The position numbers and the translations under genes were made by a program. From Bartonella australis AUST/NH1 (lineage in GTDB: Bacteria; Pseudomonadota; Alphaproteobacteria; Rhizobiales; Rhizobiaceae), in contig NC_020300.1 of NCBI RefSeq assembly GCF_000341355.1, positions 1,532,491 through 1,596,490 of the forward strand: a DNA stretch of 64,000 nt, in the 5' to 3' direction. The notes under the pieces were generated by a model. It worked only from the letters and a program-made list of their open reading frames with translations. It was not told the origin of the DNA and made no database searches. Shown here one piece after another: positions 48,952 to 58,754 of this stretch (position 1 is its first letter; each line of letters opens with the position of its first letter).

Positions 48952-50118
48952 TCAAAAAAACCGTTTTGCCCAAATATCTAAATAATTTTGGCTCTGCATT
49001 TCAAAAAGGCGTGACTGCGTTCTCTGAAACTCGAATGTCTCCGTCGTTTGTGAATATCCTTTATATAACCCCTCGAGTTCTGTTGCCGCTGACATAAAAA
49101 GTCTCATGTGGCGTTCATAAAGAATATCAATAAGTAGGATAAATCGTTTAGTTTCATTACGATGCATATCGTCCATCACCGGGACATTATCAATAAAAAC
49201 TGTATGATAACGTTCCCCTAAAGCCAAATATTCAGCAGTTGCCCGAGGTTTTGCACAAAGATCTTGATAATCAAAGCGCACACACCCCGCACCTGAGCGT
49301 AAAATATGAATAAAACGCCCCTGTACAGATATACTATCAGACACTTCTTTCTGACCTTTTAGCGCTAACACCCACGCTTGATCCATGCTTTTATCTGCTG
49401 CTGCCCCCAACGGTGTTACATAAACATGCTGCGGATTCGATTTTTCGAGACGATAGTCTGTTTTTGCGTCGAGGTTAACAACATAAACACGTGCCTTTAA
49501 AATTTGGATAAAAGGCAAGAAAAGCTCTCGATTCAAACCATTATAATAAAGGCTATCAGGAGGAACATTTGAAGTCGCAACAAAAATAACCCCTCGGTTA
49601 AATAAAGCAGTTACAAGACGACCAAGCACCATAGCGTCTGCAATATCTGTTACACTAAACTCATCGAAACAAAGCACGCGCGCTTCTTGCGCAAGATCTT
49701 CCGAAACTGCCGAAACAGGATCATTTTGTTTATTTTTTTTGCGTAAAAGTCCTTGCCGATAAGCATTAATACGCTCATGGACGTCAGCCATAAAATCATT
49801 AAAATGAACGCGTTTTTTGCTCCCTTCCGGCAAACAGGAAAAAAATAAGTCCATGAGCATAGTTTTGCCACGCCCTACTTCACCATAAATATATAAACCT
49901 TGAATGAACCCCTTAGGACCGCCTTGTTCTGAAATAGAAGGATAAGTCTGCCTTTTTTTCTTTAAATAACGCCAAAATGCCCAAGGAGGAGAAGTATTTT
50001 GTTCTGAAATTTCCTGTAATAAACGGTCAAAATGCCCTGTTAAAGCCGCCTGAGCTGGATCAAAACTAACCTCTCCTTTTGAGACAAGACTCTTATAGCA
50101 CGATGAAACTAAGACCAT
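48952..50118 (-). CDS. zapE: Cell division protein ZapE (AFG1-like ATPase)
   Basis: 388-residue P-loop ATPase with Walker A GEVGRGKTML, then the family motif KKRVHFNDFMADVHERI, Walker B CFDEFSVTDIADAM, and FVATSNVPPDSLYYNGLNR. In Escherichia coli ZapE destabilises FtsZ rings under stress; mitochondrial relatives help respiratory-complex turnover. It lies upstream of mdh as in Brucella. The first codon is read as ATG at 50118; homologues often begin slightly later. Confidence 0.92.
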   Translation of the reverse strand: MVLVSSCYKSLVSKGEVSFDPAQAALTGHFDRLLQEISEQNTSPPWAFWRYLKKKRQTYPSISEQGGPKGFIQGLYIYGEVGRGKTMLMDLFFSCLPEGSKKRVHFNDFMADVHERINAYRQGLLRKKNKQNDPVSAVSEDLAQEARVLCFDEFSVTDIADAMVLGRLVTALFNRGVIFVATSNVPPDSLYYNGLNRELFLPFIQILKARVYVVNLDAKTDYRLEKSNPQHVYVTPLGAAADKSMDQAWVLALKGQKEVSDSISVQGRFIHILRSGAGCVRFDYQDLCAKPRATAEYLALGERYHTVFIDNVPVMDDMHRNETKRFILLIDILYERHMRLFMSAATELEGLYKGYSQTTETFEFQRTQSRLFEMQSQNYLDIWAKRFF

Positions 50119-50206
50119 CCGGATATTCCTACTTCAAACCGCCCTCGATAAAAGAAAATTTCATACAATATAATGCATGTTTTTTTTCATAAACGATATA
50201 AAAAAT

Positions 50207-50737
50207 TTAACGGTCTAAAATAACAAATTGATGATCAAATGTACGCCCTTCAAAGTGATCCATGCCCGTAGAATAAAGAGCTGCTGCGACATGACCTAAG
50301 TTATCATGAAAATACAATTTTTTTCCCTCTACTGACCACGAACTCACCCTAGAAAAAACCCCCGGACAATGTAAAGGACCAGCGCGATATCCTTGGCCAA
50401 ATTTTGTTTGTGGCGTCGCAATTCGGCAAACTGCGCCACTTACAGAGAGATTCCATACACCTGCAATAGTTGCAGGCGACAAATGGAGAGCGTTGCTAGG
50501 TGGTTCAAAGCCGATTATTTGTCCATCAGAAGGATATCCTTCCCCGTAAACTGAAGAAGCAGATACCTCAGATGTCATTAAATCAGATGTTATCGAAGGC
50601 TCTGTAATTTCCTGAACAGGATAAAAAATTCCAGCCACATTGTTTCTGCTATTGTCCTCAAATTGTGTCATTAAGCAACCACCTAAAATAACTATACTTG
50701 ATACCGCAGAAAAAAATAAAATCCTTGAAAACATCAT
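50207..50737 (-). CDS. omp19: Omp19-like lipoprotein with AprI/Inh protease-inhibitor domain
   Basis: 176 residues from the ATG at 50737, chosen because GTAAGGAT precedes it and because the lipobox ILGGC then puts the acylated Cys at residue 21; the open frame extends upstream but that part is not a signal. Brucella Omp19 is 177 residues and inhibits serine and cysteine proteases. The C-terminal 90 residues match the Inh beta barrel: GVWNLSVSGAVCRIATPQ, LHCPGVFS, WSVEGKKLYFHD and DHQFVILDR, with the two Cys typical of the fold. Synteny near mdh/zapE supports orthology. Inhibitor activity is inferred. Confidence 0.85.
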   Translation of the reverse strand: MMFSRILFFSAVSSIVILGGCLMTQFEDNSRNNVAGIFYPVQEITEPSITSDLMTSEVSASSVYGEGYPSDGQIIGFEPPSNALHLSPATIAGVWNLSVSGAVCRIATPQTKFGQGYRAGPLHCPGVFSRVSSWSVEGKKLYFHDNLGHVAAALYSTGMDHFEGRTFDHQFVILDR

Positions 50738-50985
50738 ATCCTTACTTTCTTCCCCACACCGACAAATAGAATCACCCTGAAAAAAGCCTCTGACCATCAC
50801 ACGCTATTTCATCTAGATAGCTTAATAAATAAAAAATACTAAAGAGACAATGCAAGTTGTCAATTTTGATCAGCAATATCTTCTACAATGGGCTTCATTT
50901 TATTAAATACTGGAAATTTACAAAATTTTCAGCCATATAACTCTCATTATGCTTCATCATTAACCGCTGAAAACAGATAAACTTT

Positions 50986-51837
50986 ATGAAGACACCATTC
51001 AGCAAAATGAACGGCCTGGGAAATCAAATTATCGTCGCCGATATGCGCAAAAGTGCGCACGATATCACGCCGCAAGCAATTCTGACTTTAGCCACAGACA
51101 CTCAAACACGCTTTGACCAAATCATGACGCTTCATCCACCAACAAAAAACGGAGCTGATTTTCGCATTGAAATATGGAATTCTGATGGTTCAGTGGCAAA
51201 AGCTTGCGGCAATGGCACACGTTGTATTATTGAATGGCTGGCAAATAACAATCTTGGGAAAAGCTTCCGACTCGAAACACCAACTGGAATTGTTGAAGGT
51301 AAGCGCCAAGCCAATGGTCTTATTTCCGTCGATATGGGGCGCCCACATTTCAATGCAAAAAATATGCCTGTTTCACGTGAAATAGCGGATACCAATCATG
51401 TAGAGATATCTGCAGGCCCCTTGAGAGACGCTTGCCTCGTATCTATCGGCAACCTTCATGCTATTTTTTTTGTTGATCACAATATTCAACATATCCCGTT
51501 AGAAAAATACGGACCAAAACTCGAACATGATTCACTTTTTCCAGAACGGTGTAATATTTCTGTCGCTTATGTCGCATCACCAAAAGACTTGATTTTAAGA
51601 ACATGGGAACGAGGAGCTGGATTAACACAAGCATGCGGTAGCGCTGCTTGCGCCAGCGCGGTAGCTGCTTATCGACGGAAATTAACAGGCCGCAACGTTA
51701 ACGTAAATCTGCCAGGGGGGGCACTTTCCATACTTTACCGACAAGATAATCATATTGTCATGACAGGTCCAGTAGAATATGAATTTAGTGGCTTTTTAAA
51801 CCCTTTAACCGGAATCTACAAAAAAGGTCTCTTCTAA
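50986..51837 (+). CDS. dapF: Diaminopimelate epimerase
   Basis: Interconverts LL- and meso-diaminopimelate for peptidoglycan and lysine. 283 residues; start KMNGLGNQIIV, catalytic cysteines in KACGNGTRC (about 72-80) and QACGSAACAS, and the symmetric fold typical of the family. Its stop overlaps the mtaB start by one base, starting the dapF-mtaB-ftsY-yciB run. A parS-like sequence lies inside it at 51369. Confidence 0.96.
   Translation: MKTPFSKMNGLGNQIIVADMRKSAHDITPQAILTLATDTQTRFDQIMTLHPPTKNGADFRIEIWNSDGSVAKACGNGTRCIIEWLANNNLGKSFRLETPTGIVEGKRQANGLISVDMGRPHFNAKNMPVSREIADTNHVEISAGPLRDACLVSIGNLHAIFFVDHNIQHIPLEKYGPKLEHDSLFPERCNISVAYVASPKDLILRTWERGAGLTQACGSAACASAVAAYRRKLTGRNVNVNLPGGALSILYRQDNHIVMTGPVEYEFSGFLNPLTGIYKKGLF
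51369..51384. promoter_or_regulatory. parS-like ParB-binding site inside dapF
   Basis: TGTTTCACGTGAAATA differs from the bacterial parS consensus TGTTTCACGTGAAACA by one base. It is about 5 kb from parB and encodes VSRE in the dapF frame. Confidence 0.75.
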
Positions 51838-53120
51838 TGGCAATAGAAATTATAACATTCGGTTGTCGGCTTAATAGTTATGAATCGGAAGTTATACGTA
51901 AAGAAAGCACTTCTGCAGGCCTTGATGAACTTAAAGATGATGCAATCATTTTTAATACTTGTGCTGTTACTGCTGAAGCTGTGCGGCAAGCTAAACAAGC
52001 CATTCGAAAAGCTAGACGCGAAAACCCTTATGCCCGTATTATCGTCACAGGATGCGCCGCACAAACAGAGGCAGCAAGCTTCTCTGCTATGACAGAAGTG
52101 AATCTCATCTTAGGGAATGAAGAAAAACTTCATGCCCATTCCTACCGCCAATTACCTGATTTTGGCGTTAATCATGAAGAAAAACTGCGCGTTAATGATA
52201 TTATGGAAGTACGTAAAAATGCTCCCCATATGATTGATGCGGTAGAAGGACGTACACGCGCTTTTGTACAAGTACAAAATGGATGCGACCATCATTGTAC
52301 ATTTTGCATTATTCCTTATGGCCGCGGACCATCGCGTTCAGTTCCTATGGGCGCTATCATTGAACAAATAAAACGGTTAATAGATAATGGCACACAAGAA
52401 GTAGTCCTGACAGGCGTTGACCTCACAAGTTATGGCTCTGATTTACCGGGAAAAACGACCCTAGGAAAATTAGTTTCAGCTATTTTGCATCACATTCCTG
52501 ATCTCCAGCGGCTGCGCCTTTCATCTATTGATTCTATCGAAGCAGACCAAGACTTAATAAATCTTTTAGCCTATGAAAAAAGGATAATGCCGCATCTGCA
52601 TCTATCTTTACAAGCAGGTGATAATATGATTTTAAAAAGAATGAGACGAAGACATCTGCGTGAGAACGCAATACAATTTTGTCAAGATTTACGCGCTAAA
52701 CGCCCTACAATGGTCTACGGTGCTGATTTGATTGCTGGTTTTCCGACTGAAACTGAAGAAATGTTTGAAAACAGTTTAACTTTAATTAACGACTGCGGCT
52801 TGACGCACCTTCATGTCTTTCCATTTAGCCCGAGGGAGGGGACGCCGGCTGCCCGTATGCCACAAATTAACCGTCAAACAATCAAAAATCGTGCAGAAAA
52901 ATTACGCAAGGCGGGTGAAAAAGCTTATCAAAAACATCTCGCTCATCTGCAGAATAGTCAACAAACAATCCTTGTAGAAAAAGATGATATTGGACGAACA
53001 GAAGATTATACTCTGGCGCAAATTAAAGGTGCTAAAGCGGGGACAATTGTTAGAGCCCTTATTATTGACCACGACGGTAATAAATTAATCGCTGCTCTCC
53101 CAAAATCGAGTGCCGCTTGA
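51837..53120 (+). CDS. mtaB: tRNA t6A37 methylthiotransferase MtaB
   Basis: Radical-SAM enzyme turning t6A into ms2t6A at tRNA position 37. 427 residues: N-terminal methylthiotransferase cluster Cys10, Cys42 and Cys73, radical SAM CDHHCTFC (Cys140, Cys144, Cys147) then IIPYGRGPSRS, and a C-terminal TRAM-like domain. It depends on the t6A made by TsaD and partners. Translationally linked to dapF by a one-base overlap (TAATG). Confidence 0.93.
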   Translation: MAIEIITFGCRLNSYESEVIRKESTSAGLDELKDDAIIFNTCAVTAEAVRQAKQAIRKARRENPYARIIVTGCAAQTEAASFSAMTEVNLILGNEEKLHAHSYRQLPDFGVNHEEKLRVNDIMEVRKNAPHMIDAVEGRTRAFVQVQNGCDHHCTFCIIPYGRGPSRSVPMGAIIEQIKRLIDNGTQEVVLTGVDLTSYGSDLPGKTTLGKLVSAILHHIPDLQRLRLSSIDSIEADQDLINLLAYEKRIMPHLHLSLQAGDNMILKRMRRRHLRENAIQFCQDLRAKRPTMVYGADLIAGFPTETEEMFENSLTLINDCGLTHLHVFPFSPREGTPAARMPQINRQTIKNRAEKLRKAGEKAYQKHLAHLQNSQQTILVEKDDIGRTEDYTLAQIKGAKAGTIVRALIIDHDGNKLIAALPKSSAA

Positions 53121-53134
53121 GCAAGGGAGCTCTC

Positions 53135-54358
53135 ATGACGAAGTCTTTTATAAAAAAAATATTCTCTTTTAATAAATCTGAAGAACAAAAGCGGATTACT
53201 AGCTCTCACGAAGCCGATATAACTGAGCACAGCAAATACAAAGATGAGATTGTTGAAAACAGTCATATCCCAGCTATAGAGGAAGAAAAAAAAGAGCAAA
53301 AATATACACAAAACTCCGCAAAGCACGACGAAGCAATTTCACCTTCTCAGATATCTTTTGGCAAAGTTGTCGTAGCTCACGCGGTTACAGAGAAAAAAAC
53401 TGAGGAATCTCCAATTATATCCAGTGTTAAAGAGACGGAAGTAGCGTGGTTTAAACGTTTTAAAAACGGATTATCCCTTTCCTCACAGCAATTAAGCACT
53501 TCAATCGGAGCGCTTTTTGTTAAGCGAAAATTTGATAAAGACACATTACAGGATTTAGAAGATATTCTAATACAAGCTGACCTCGGTGTAGAGACGGCAG
53601 CGCGTATCACAAGTATTTTAGCTGCTGATCGCTATAAAAAAAATTTATCCCAAAATGATATCCACACGATTGTAGCTAACGAAATCGAAAAAGTTCTTGG
53701 ACCTGTCGCAATTCCCCTGGAACTTGATCTCACTCATAGGCCGCACACTATTTTGCTGGTAGGTGTCAATGGCACAGGAAAAACCACGACCATTGGGAAA
53801 CTGGCCGCTAAATTGATTTCTGGTGGATTAAAAGTAACCTTGGCTGCTGGTGATACATTTCGTGCCGCTGCTATTGAGCAACTTCATATTTGGGGTGAGC
53901 GTACAGGCGCCTCTGTTGTTTCGACAAAACTTGGGGCAGACGCTGCCAGTTTAGCTTTTGATGCTTACGAAAAAGCAAAAAAATCAAAGAGTGATGTGTT
54001 AATCATTGATACAGCTGGACGTCTACACAATAAAACTGAATTGATGGATGAATTAGCGAAAATTATCCGTGTTTTGAAGAAACACGACCCTCAAGCGCCG
54101 CATACAACGCTCCAGACACTTGACGCAACCACCGGGCAAAACGCGCTCAATCAAGTGGATATCTTTCACGATATCGCTGGGGTTAATGGTTTAGTTATGA
54201 CGAAGCTTGACGGTACCGCGCGGGGGGGAATTCTCGTCGCTATCGCGGACAAATATAAACTGCCCGTTTATTTCGTCGGAATAGGGGAAAATATTGAAGA
54301 TCTCGAACCTTTTTCTGCTTCTGATTTTGCTGAAGCCATTGCAGGAAGACACTTATGA
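53135..54358 (+). CDS. ftsY: Signal recognition particle receptor FtsY
   Basis: GTPase docking SRP-ribosome complexes at the membrane. 407 residues from the ATG at 53135, preceded by AAGGGAGC; an in-frame TTG at 53117 overlaps mtaB and is less likely. An acidic N-terminal domain (about 1-100) is followed by NG domains with GVNGTGKTTTIGKLAA (G1), DTFRAAAIEQL, DTAGRL (G3) and TKLDGTARGG (G4). Part of the dapF-mtaB-ftsY-yciB operon. Confidence 0.95.
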   Translation: MTKSFIKKIFSFNKSEEQKRITSSHEADITEHSKYKDEIVENSHIPAIEEEKKEQKYTQNSAKHDEAISPSQISFGKVVVAHAVTEKKTEESPIISSVKETEVAWFKRFKNGLSLSSQQLSTSIGALFVKRKFDKDTLQDLEDILIQADLGVETAARITSILAADRYKKNLSQNDIHTIVANEIEKVLGPVAIPLELDLTHRPHTILLVGVNGTGKTTTIGKLAAKLISGGLKVTLAAGDTFRAAAIEQLHIWGERTGASVVSTKLGADAASLAFDAYEKAKKSKSDVLIIDTAGRLHNKTELMDELAKIIRVLKKHDPQAPHTTLQTLDATTGQNALNQVDIFHDIAGVNGLVMTKLDGTARGGILVAIADKYKLPVYFVGIGENIEDLEPFSASDFAEAIAGRHL

Positions 54359-55044
54359 AACATTTTTTCTTAGAACCTAATTCACACGATCACCCTGACT
54401 CGAATAATCTCAATAAAAGTCGAAGGATATCTCCCTCACCAACACTTAAATTTTTCTTGGAAATAGGACCATTAATTATCTTTTTTTTCGCTAATTATAA
54501 AGGTGAATGGTTGTTAAACAATGTTGCTTTTTTCAAAAATTTCAGCAAGCCTATTTTCCCCGCAACGGCCATTTTTATGACTGCGGTCGTCATTGCTCTA
54601 GGGCTATCATGGATTCTTACGCGTAAAATTCCTATAATGCCGCTCATCTCAGGAATATTTGTTTTAGTCTTTGGTTTTTTAACTCTTTGGCTTCATAATG
54701 ACACCTTTATCAAAATGAAACCGACAATTATTAATAGTTTATTTGCTTCTGTCCTCTTTATTGGTCTTTTTTTAAAAAAACCATTATTGCGTTATGTTCT
54801 TGATTTTACTATAAAACTAGATGATGCTGGGTGGAAGAAGCTCACTTATCGATGGGCGTCTTTTTTTATTTTTCTTGCTCTTCTGAACGAAGTCATTTGG
54901 CGTAATTTTAGCGATAATTTTTGGACGAGCTTCAAGGTATTTGGAGTCATGCCTATAACAATTTTATTTATATTGGCACAAATTCCCATCATCATGAAAC
55001 ACTCAAAAAGCCCTTTAGTAAAAAATGGTAGATCTAATTCTTAA
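54355..55044 (+). CDS. yciB: Inner-membrane septation protein YciB/IspZ
   Basis: 229-residue polytopic protein with about five membrane helices from residue 29 to 220 and the family signatures LEIGPLIIFFFAN, KPTIINSLFA, and LNEVIWRNFSDNFWTSFK. Involved in septation and cell-envelope synthesis in other bacteria; the mechanism is not known. Overlaps ftsY by 4 bases, as in other Rhizobiales. The N-terminal 25 residues are polar and may extend past the conserved start. Confidence 0.92.
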   Translation: MKHFFLEPNSHDHPDSNNLNKSRRISPSPTLKFFLEIGPLIIFFFANYKGEWLLNNVAFFKNFSKPIFPATAIFMTAVVIALGLSWILTRKIPIMPLISGIFVLVFGFLTLWLHNDTFIKMKPTIINSLFASVLFIGLFLKKPLLRYVLDFTIKLDDAGWKKLTYRWASFFIFLALLNEVIWRNFSDNFWTSFKVFGVMPITILFILAQIPIIMKHSKSPLVKNGRSNS

Positions 55045-55113
55045 ACGTAATATATTTATCATTATGAACTGTTTTCTAGGTTTGTCGCCATACACTATTT
55101 GTGGAGAGAATAC

Positions 55114-55884
55114 GTGCTAGTCGAGCAGTTTATTTGTAGAAAAGATAATTTTGGTGTCATTATTCATGACGAAGAAAGCGGTTATACAGCCGCTATCGAC
55201 GCGCCCGAGGGGGAAGCGATTCATAATGCATTAAAAAGGCGCAATTGGACACTTCAGACCATTTTTGTGACTCATCATCACCATGATCACGTGGAAGCAC
55301 TAGCGGAACTAAAACAGGCTTATAAAGCCACAATTATTGGACCGGCAGCGGAAAGCGAAAAAATTATTCCTCTTGACCGGACATTTCACCCTGAAGAAAA
55401 TTTTCGTTTTGGTGCGTATATCCTCTCAGCTCTCTCGACACCTGGTCACACGCTGGGATCGTTATCTTATTATTTTCCTGAGGCAAATTTACTGTTTGCT
55501 GGAGACACGCTTTTTTCACTTGGATGTGGACGTCTTTTTGAAGGGATACCCGCACAAATGTTGAACTCTTTAAAAAAAATTCGTCAACTTCCGGACGAAA
55601 CACTCCTTTATTGCGGACATGAATATACAAAAACTAATGCTCTTTTCGCATTAACTATTGACCCACATAACGAAAAACTTCGTCAGAAAGCAGAAGATGT
55701 TTTTTCGTTATATGCAAAAAATTCTGTAACTTTACCGACGACACTAGGACAAGAAAAAGCTACCAATCCTTTTCTTCGTTGGGATGACAATGCTTTGCGA
55801 AAAAATCTTGCGATGGAAAATGGAACTGACGAAGAAGTATTCGCTGAAATTCGAAAAAGAAAAGATAATTTTAAGCCGTATTAA
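55114..55884 (+). CDS. gloB: Hydroxyacylglutathione hydrolase (glyoxalase II)
   Basis: Hydrolyses lactoylglutathione to lactate and glutathione, the second step of methylglyoxal removal. 256 residues from the GTG at 55114, preceded by GGAGAG and matching homologues that start near VEQFICRKDNFG; an in-frame TTG 15 bases earlier is less likely. Metallo-beta-lactamase motif THHHHDH binds the two metals, with STPGHTLGS, FAGDTLFSLGCGR and YCGHEYT. It follows yciB but may have its own promoter. In relatives it pairs with the methyltransferase seen here at 16108. Confidence 0.95.
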   Translation: MLVEQFICRKDNFGVIIHDEESGYTAAIDAPEGEAIHNALKRRNWTLQTIFVTHHHHDHVEALAELKQAYKATIIGPAAESEKIIPLDRTFHPEENFRFGAYILSALSTPGHTLGSLSYYFPEANLLFAGDTLFSLGCGRLFEGIPAQMLNSLKKIRQLPDETLLYCGHEYTKTNALFALTIDPHNEKLRQKAEDVFSLYAKNSVTLPTTLGQEKATNPFLRWDDNALRKNLAMENGTDEEVFAEIRKRKDNFKPY

Positions 55885-56333
55885 AAATTGTACTGTATTC
55901 ATTTTTATTCTTTTCTTATAATGTACATTTTAAAAGCGGTATTCGGATAAAAAGTACTTCCCCTTTCCTGGAATCAGCCGACACTCTCTCCAGAAACAGT
56001 TAATATCCACAATTAGCAGAAGATTTTTGACTAAGTAGAACGGGTGAGAAAGGAGTTTGCAGCTAAAATATAGCAGCATCTCATACTGGGAGTGACAACA
56101 GTACCAGGGGACTTCGTTGCTTCTATGTCTAATGACTTCCAACTATATAACATTTTGAAATAAATTTTTACATAAAAGACCATATCATTGGCTTCATAGC
56201 ACTTCAAAAATGCCAACTGCGGCGGCAAAAAACAAGGTGAAAGCGATCCTTTTTGACAAAACAGTGATATCCCGAAAAAACCAAAATTTGGTTAAAGACA
56301 CAGCGACTACATTTATACTCTTTTAACAACTAA
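55885..56333. other. Non-coding stretch between gloB and parB
   Basis: 449 bases between two convergent genes. Short frames exist on both strands but none is convincing. holA, which usually follows parB in relatives, is not here; whether this is its eroded former site cannot be decided by eye. Confidence 0.4.
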
Positions 56334-57242
56334 TTAACTTTGTAAACGTTTGCAAATATCATCCAGCTGCTCTAGCGAGGAATAGTGAATTTTTAAATTA
56401 CCACCTTGTTTACCGCATCGAATTGTCACTTTCGTTCCCATTACATCAGAAAGTAATCTTTCTAAGGATTTTGTTTCTGCATCTTTTTCCACTGGTGACC
56501 GCTCTTTAGCAATTACATCAGTCTGCTCGTATACAAGCATCTCCGTCTGACGAACAGAAAGCCCCTCTCTAATAATCTTTTCTGCTAGATTTTGCGGATC
56601 ATCAGCAGTGATAAGACAACGTGCGTGGCCAGCTGAAAGCAAACCTTCTATTAAAAACTGCTGCACTTTTTGTGGAAGTTTTAACAAACGAAGAGTATTA
56701 GCGACATGACTTCGACTTTTTCCGATAATTTGCGCTAAATCTGCTTGAGTATAACCATGTTCATTTACCAAAAGCTCATAACCCTTTCCTTCTTCAATGG
56801 GGTTAAGGTCAGTGCGTTGAACATTTTCAATAATTGCTAATTCTAGAGCCATTTTATCATCCACATCGCGGATAATAACTGGTAATTGGCTCAAATTTGC
56901 CCGTTGTGCCGCACGCCAACGTCGTTCACCCGCGATTAACTCAAATCGATTAGGATGATCAGGCAAAGGCCTCACAATAACGGGTTGCACGATACCATGT
57001 TGGCGAATTGATTGCGCTAAATTATCAAGTTCTGAGTCAGTGAAATAGCGTCGTGGATTGTGCGGATTACGAGAAATATACTCAATAGGTATACGCCGTT
57101 CAGAGTTAAGAGGGGCTGCACCGGGCTTCGTTGTGAGTTCAGAAAAGTTTGACAATTGTACAGGATCAATATTTAAGTTGATATCTCCGATCAACGCTGC
57201 TAATCCACGTCCAAGTCTTTTTTTTGATTGATCATCATTCAT
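56334..57242 (-). CDS. parB: Chromosome-partitioning protein ParB
   Basis: 302-residue CTP-dependent DNA clamp that loads at parS. N-terminal GLGRGLAALIGD-type segment recruits ParA; the CTPase/ParB domain includes NPRRYF, GERRWRAAQRA and IIENVQRTDLNPIEEGKGY; a helix-turn-helix follows (YTQADLAQIIGKSRSHVANTLRLL); and a C-terminal dimer domain ends the protein. Lies downstream of parA after 48 bases. Three parS-like sites occur within about 5 kb. Confidence 0.95.
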   Translation of the reverse strand: MNDDQSKKRLGRGLAALIGDINLNIDPVQLSNFSELTTKPGAAPLNSERRIPIEYISRNPHNPRRYFTDSELDNLAQSIRQHGIVQPVIVRPLPDHPNRFELIAGERRWRAAQRANLSQLPVIIRDVDDKMALELAIIENVQRTDLNPIEEGKGYELLVNEHGYTQADLAQIIGKSRSHVANTLRLLKLPQKVQQFLIEGLLSAGHARCLITADDPQNLAEKIIREGLSVRQTEMLVYEQTDVIAKERSPVEKDAETKSLERLLSDVMGTKVTIRCGKQGGNLKIHYSSLEQLDDICKRLQS

Positions 57243-57290
57243 GATTCCGCTCTTCGATTTTTTTACAATAAGTTATTTATATCGCATTTT

Positions 57291-58100
57291 CTAGGCACTA
57301 AGTAGCAGCTTTGGGTGCTTGTTTTTCTCACGTTGAATAACTTCTGACGCTAAGCGTAAATAAGCTTGGCTCCCTGTGCATTTAAGATCATAGAGTAATA
57401 CCGGCTTACCGAAAGAAGGAGCTTCAGATACACGTATATTGCGCGGAATAACAGTACGATAAACTTTTTCCCCCATAAAAGACCTCACATCTTCAACAAC
57501 TTGATTTGAGAGATTATTACGCCCATCATACATAGTTAAAACAATTCCTTGAATTTCTAGAGACGGATTTAAAGTAGATCGTACTTGTTGTACTGTTTCG
57601 AGCAATTGGCTTAAACCTTCAAGTGCCAAAAATTCACATTGCATTGGTACCAAAACGGAATCCGCCGCTCCCATAGCGTTTAATGTTAAAAGATTAAGCG
57701 AAGGGGGACAATCAATAAGAATATAATTAAATTTCTTGATCATTTTAGGATCATCATAAAGGGCTCTGCGCAACCGTTGAATGCGATCTTGCGATGAAGA
57801 AATTTCCATTTCAATACCTAAGAGATCAAGTGTAGAAGGAACGATATAGAGATTAGGCACAATCGTCTTCAAAGCTGCCTCTACAACTGATATTCCAAAA
57901 ACCAAAACATCATAAGATGATAGAGGGCGGCTGTTCCGATCAATCCCCAATCCTGTACTAGCATTACCTTGTGGATCAATATCTATAATAAGAACATCCT
58001 CACCAACAGCTGCCAAAGCCGTTGCTAGGTTAATTGTCGTGGTTGTTTTACCCACTCCGCCTTTTTGGTTTGCAACAGCGATAATCCGTGTTTCGCTCAT
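57291..58100 (-). CDS. parA: Chromosome-partitioning ATPase ParA
   Basis: 269-residue ParA/Soj ATPase with deviant Walker A KGGVGKTTTT, DIDPQGNASTGLG, IDCPPSLNLLTLNA, and the VSEAPSFGKPVLLYD end box. Moves ParB-parS complexes of newly replicated origins to the cell pole. Starts 6 bases after the end of rsmG on the minus strand; together with mnmG, rsmG and parB it is the usual origin-proximal block. Confidence 0.96.
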   Translation of the reverse strand: MSETRIIAVANQKGGVGKTTTTINLATALAAVGEDVLIIDIDPQGNASTGLGIDRNSRPLSSYDVLVFGISVVEAALKTIVPNLYIVPSTLDLLGIEMEISSSQDRIQRLRRALYDDPKMIKKFNYILIDCPPSLNLLTLNAMGAADSVLVPMQCEFLALEGLSQLLETVQQVRSTLNPSLEIQGIVLTMYDGRNNLSNQVVEDVRSFMGEKVYRTVIPRNIRVSEAPSFGKPVLLYDLKCTGSQAYLRLASEVIQREKNKHPKLLLSA

Positions 58101-58106
58101 TCTGCT

Positions 58107-58754
58107 TTACCCTTTACATGATCGAACGCGAGAAATTTCTAAAATAACAGAGTTTTTATCAATTTTACTTTGATGTTTTAACAGATCAAAGTGCCAATTG
58201 GCAGAGGCATTTTTTATTTCTATAGCGTAATCCCTACCTTTTTGCAAAAGAGCGATCGTTTTTTTTGTTAACCAAGGAGATATAAGCCGCAAAAGACTAT
58301 CTAAGGAAGTCAAGCCTCGCGCTGTTATGGCTTCTGGTGTTTTTATTTTTTTATAAACATCTTCAATTCTACAATGGTGAACTGTCGCGGGAAGCTCAAG
58401 CTGAGCAATGGCCATCCGCAAAAAAGCGACTTTTTTCCCATTGCTTTCCACTAAATCAATATGTCCTTCTTTCTTTTCTTTAAGAAAAATAGCAATAACA
58501 ATTGCGGGAAATCCTCCTCCAGATCCAAGATCACACCAATGCAATAATTGACTATGTAAAGGATAAATTTGTGCAGAATCGAGAATATGACGCGCCCATA
58601 TAATTGGCATTGTTGCAGCAGATATTAAATTAATATGTGTATTCCATTGAAGAACAAGGGACTCAAACTGTATCAAATGTTCCATAGTTTCACGTGAAAC
58701 AGAAGGGATTATATCTGAAAGTTCTTGATATTTTTTTTCTGTTGAAAGAATCAT
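58107..58754 (-). CDS. rsmG: 16S rRNA (guanine527-N7)-methyltransferase
   Basis: 215 residues with the SAM motif CDLGSGGGFPAIVIAI and the family NLISAATMPIIWARHILDSAQ; methylates G527 of 16S rRNA. The start at 58754 shares a base with the mnmG stop. A parS-like site overlaps codons for VSRET near the N-terminus, a position seen in many bacteria. Confidence 0.95.
   Translation of the reverse strand: MILSTEKKYQELSDIIPSVSRETMEHLIQFESLVLQWNTHINLISAATMPIIWARHILDSAQIYPLHSQLLHWCDLGSGGGFPAIVIAIFLKEKKEGHIDLVESNGKKVAFLRMAIAQLELPATVHHCRIEDVYKKIKTPEAITARGLTSLDSLLRLISPWLTKKTIALLQKGRDYAIEIKNASANWHFDLLKHQSKIDKNSVILEISRVRSCKG
58686..58701. promoter_or_regulatory. parS-like ParB-binding site inside rsmG
   Basis: AGTTTCACGTGAAACA matches the consensus TGTTTCACGTGAAACA except the first base, and lies about 1.4 kb from parB in the rsmG coding sequence. 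Confidence 0.85.
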
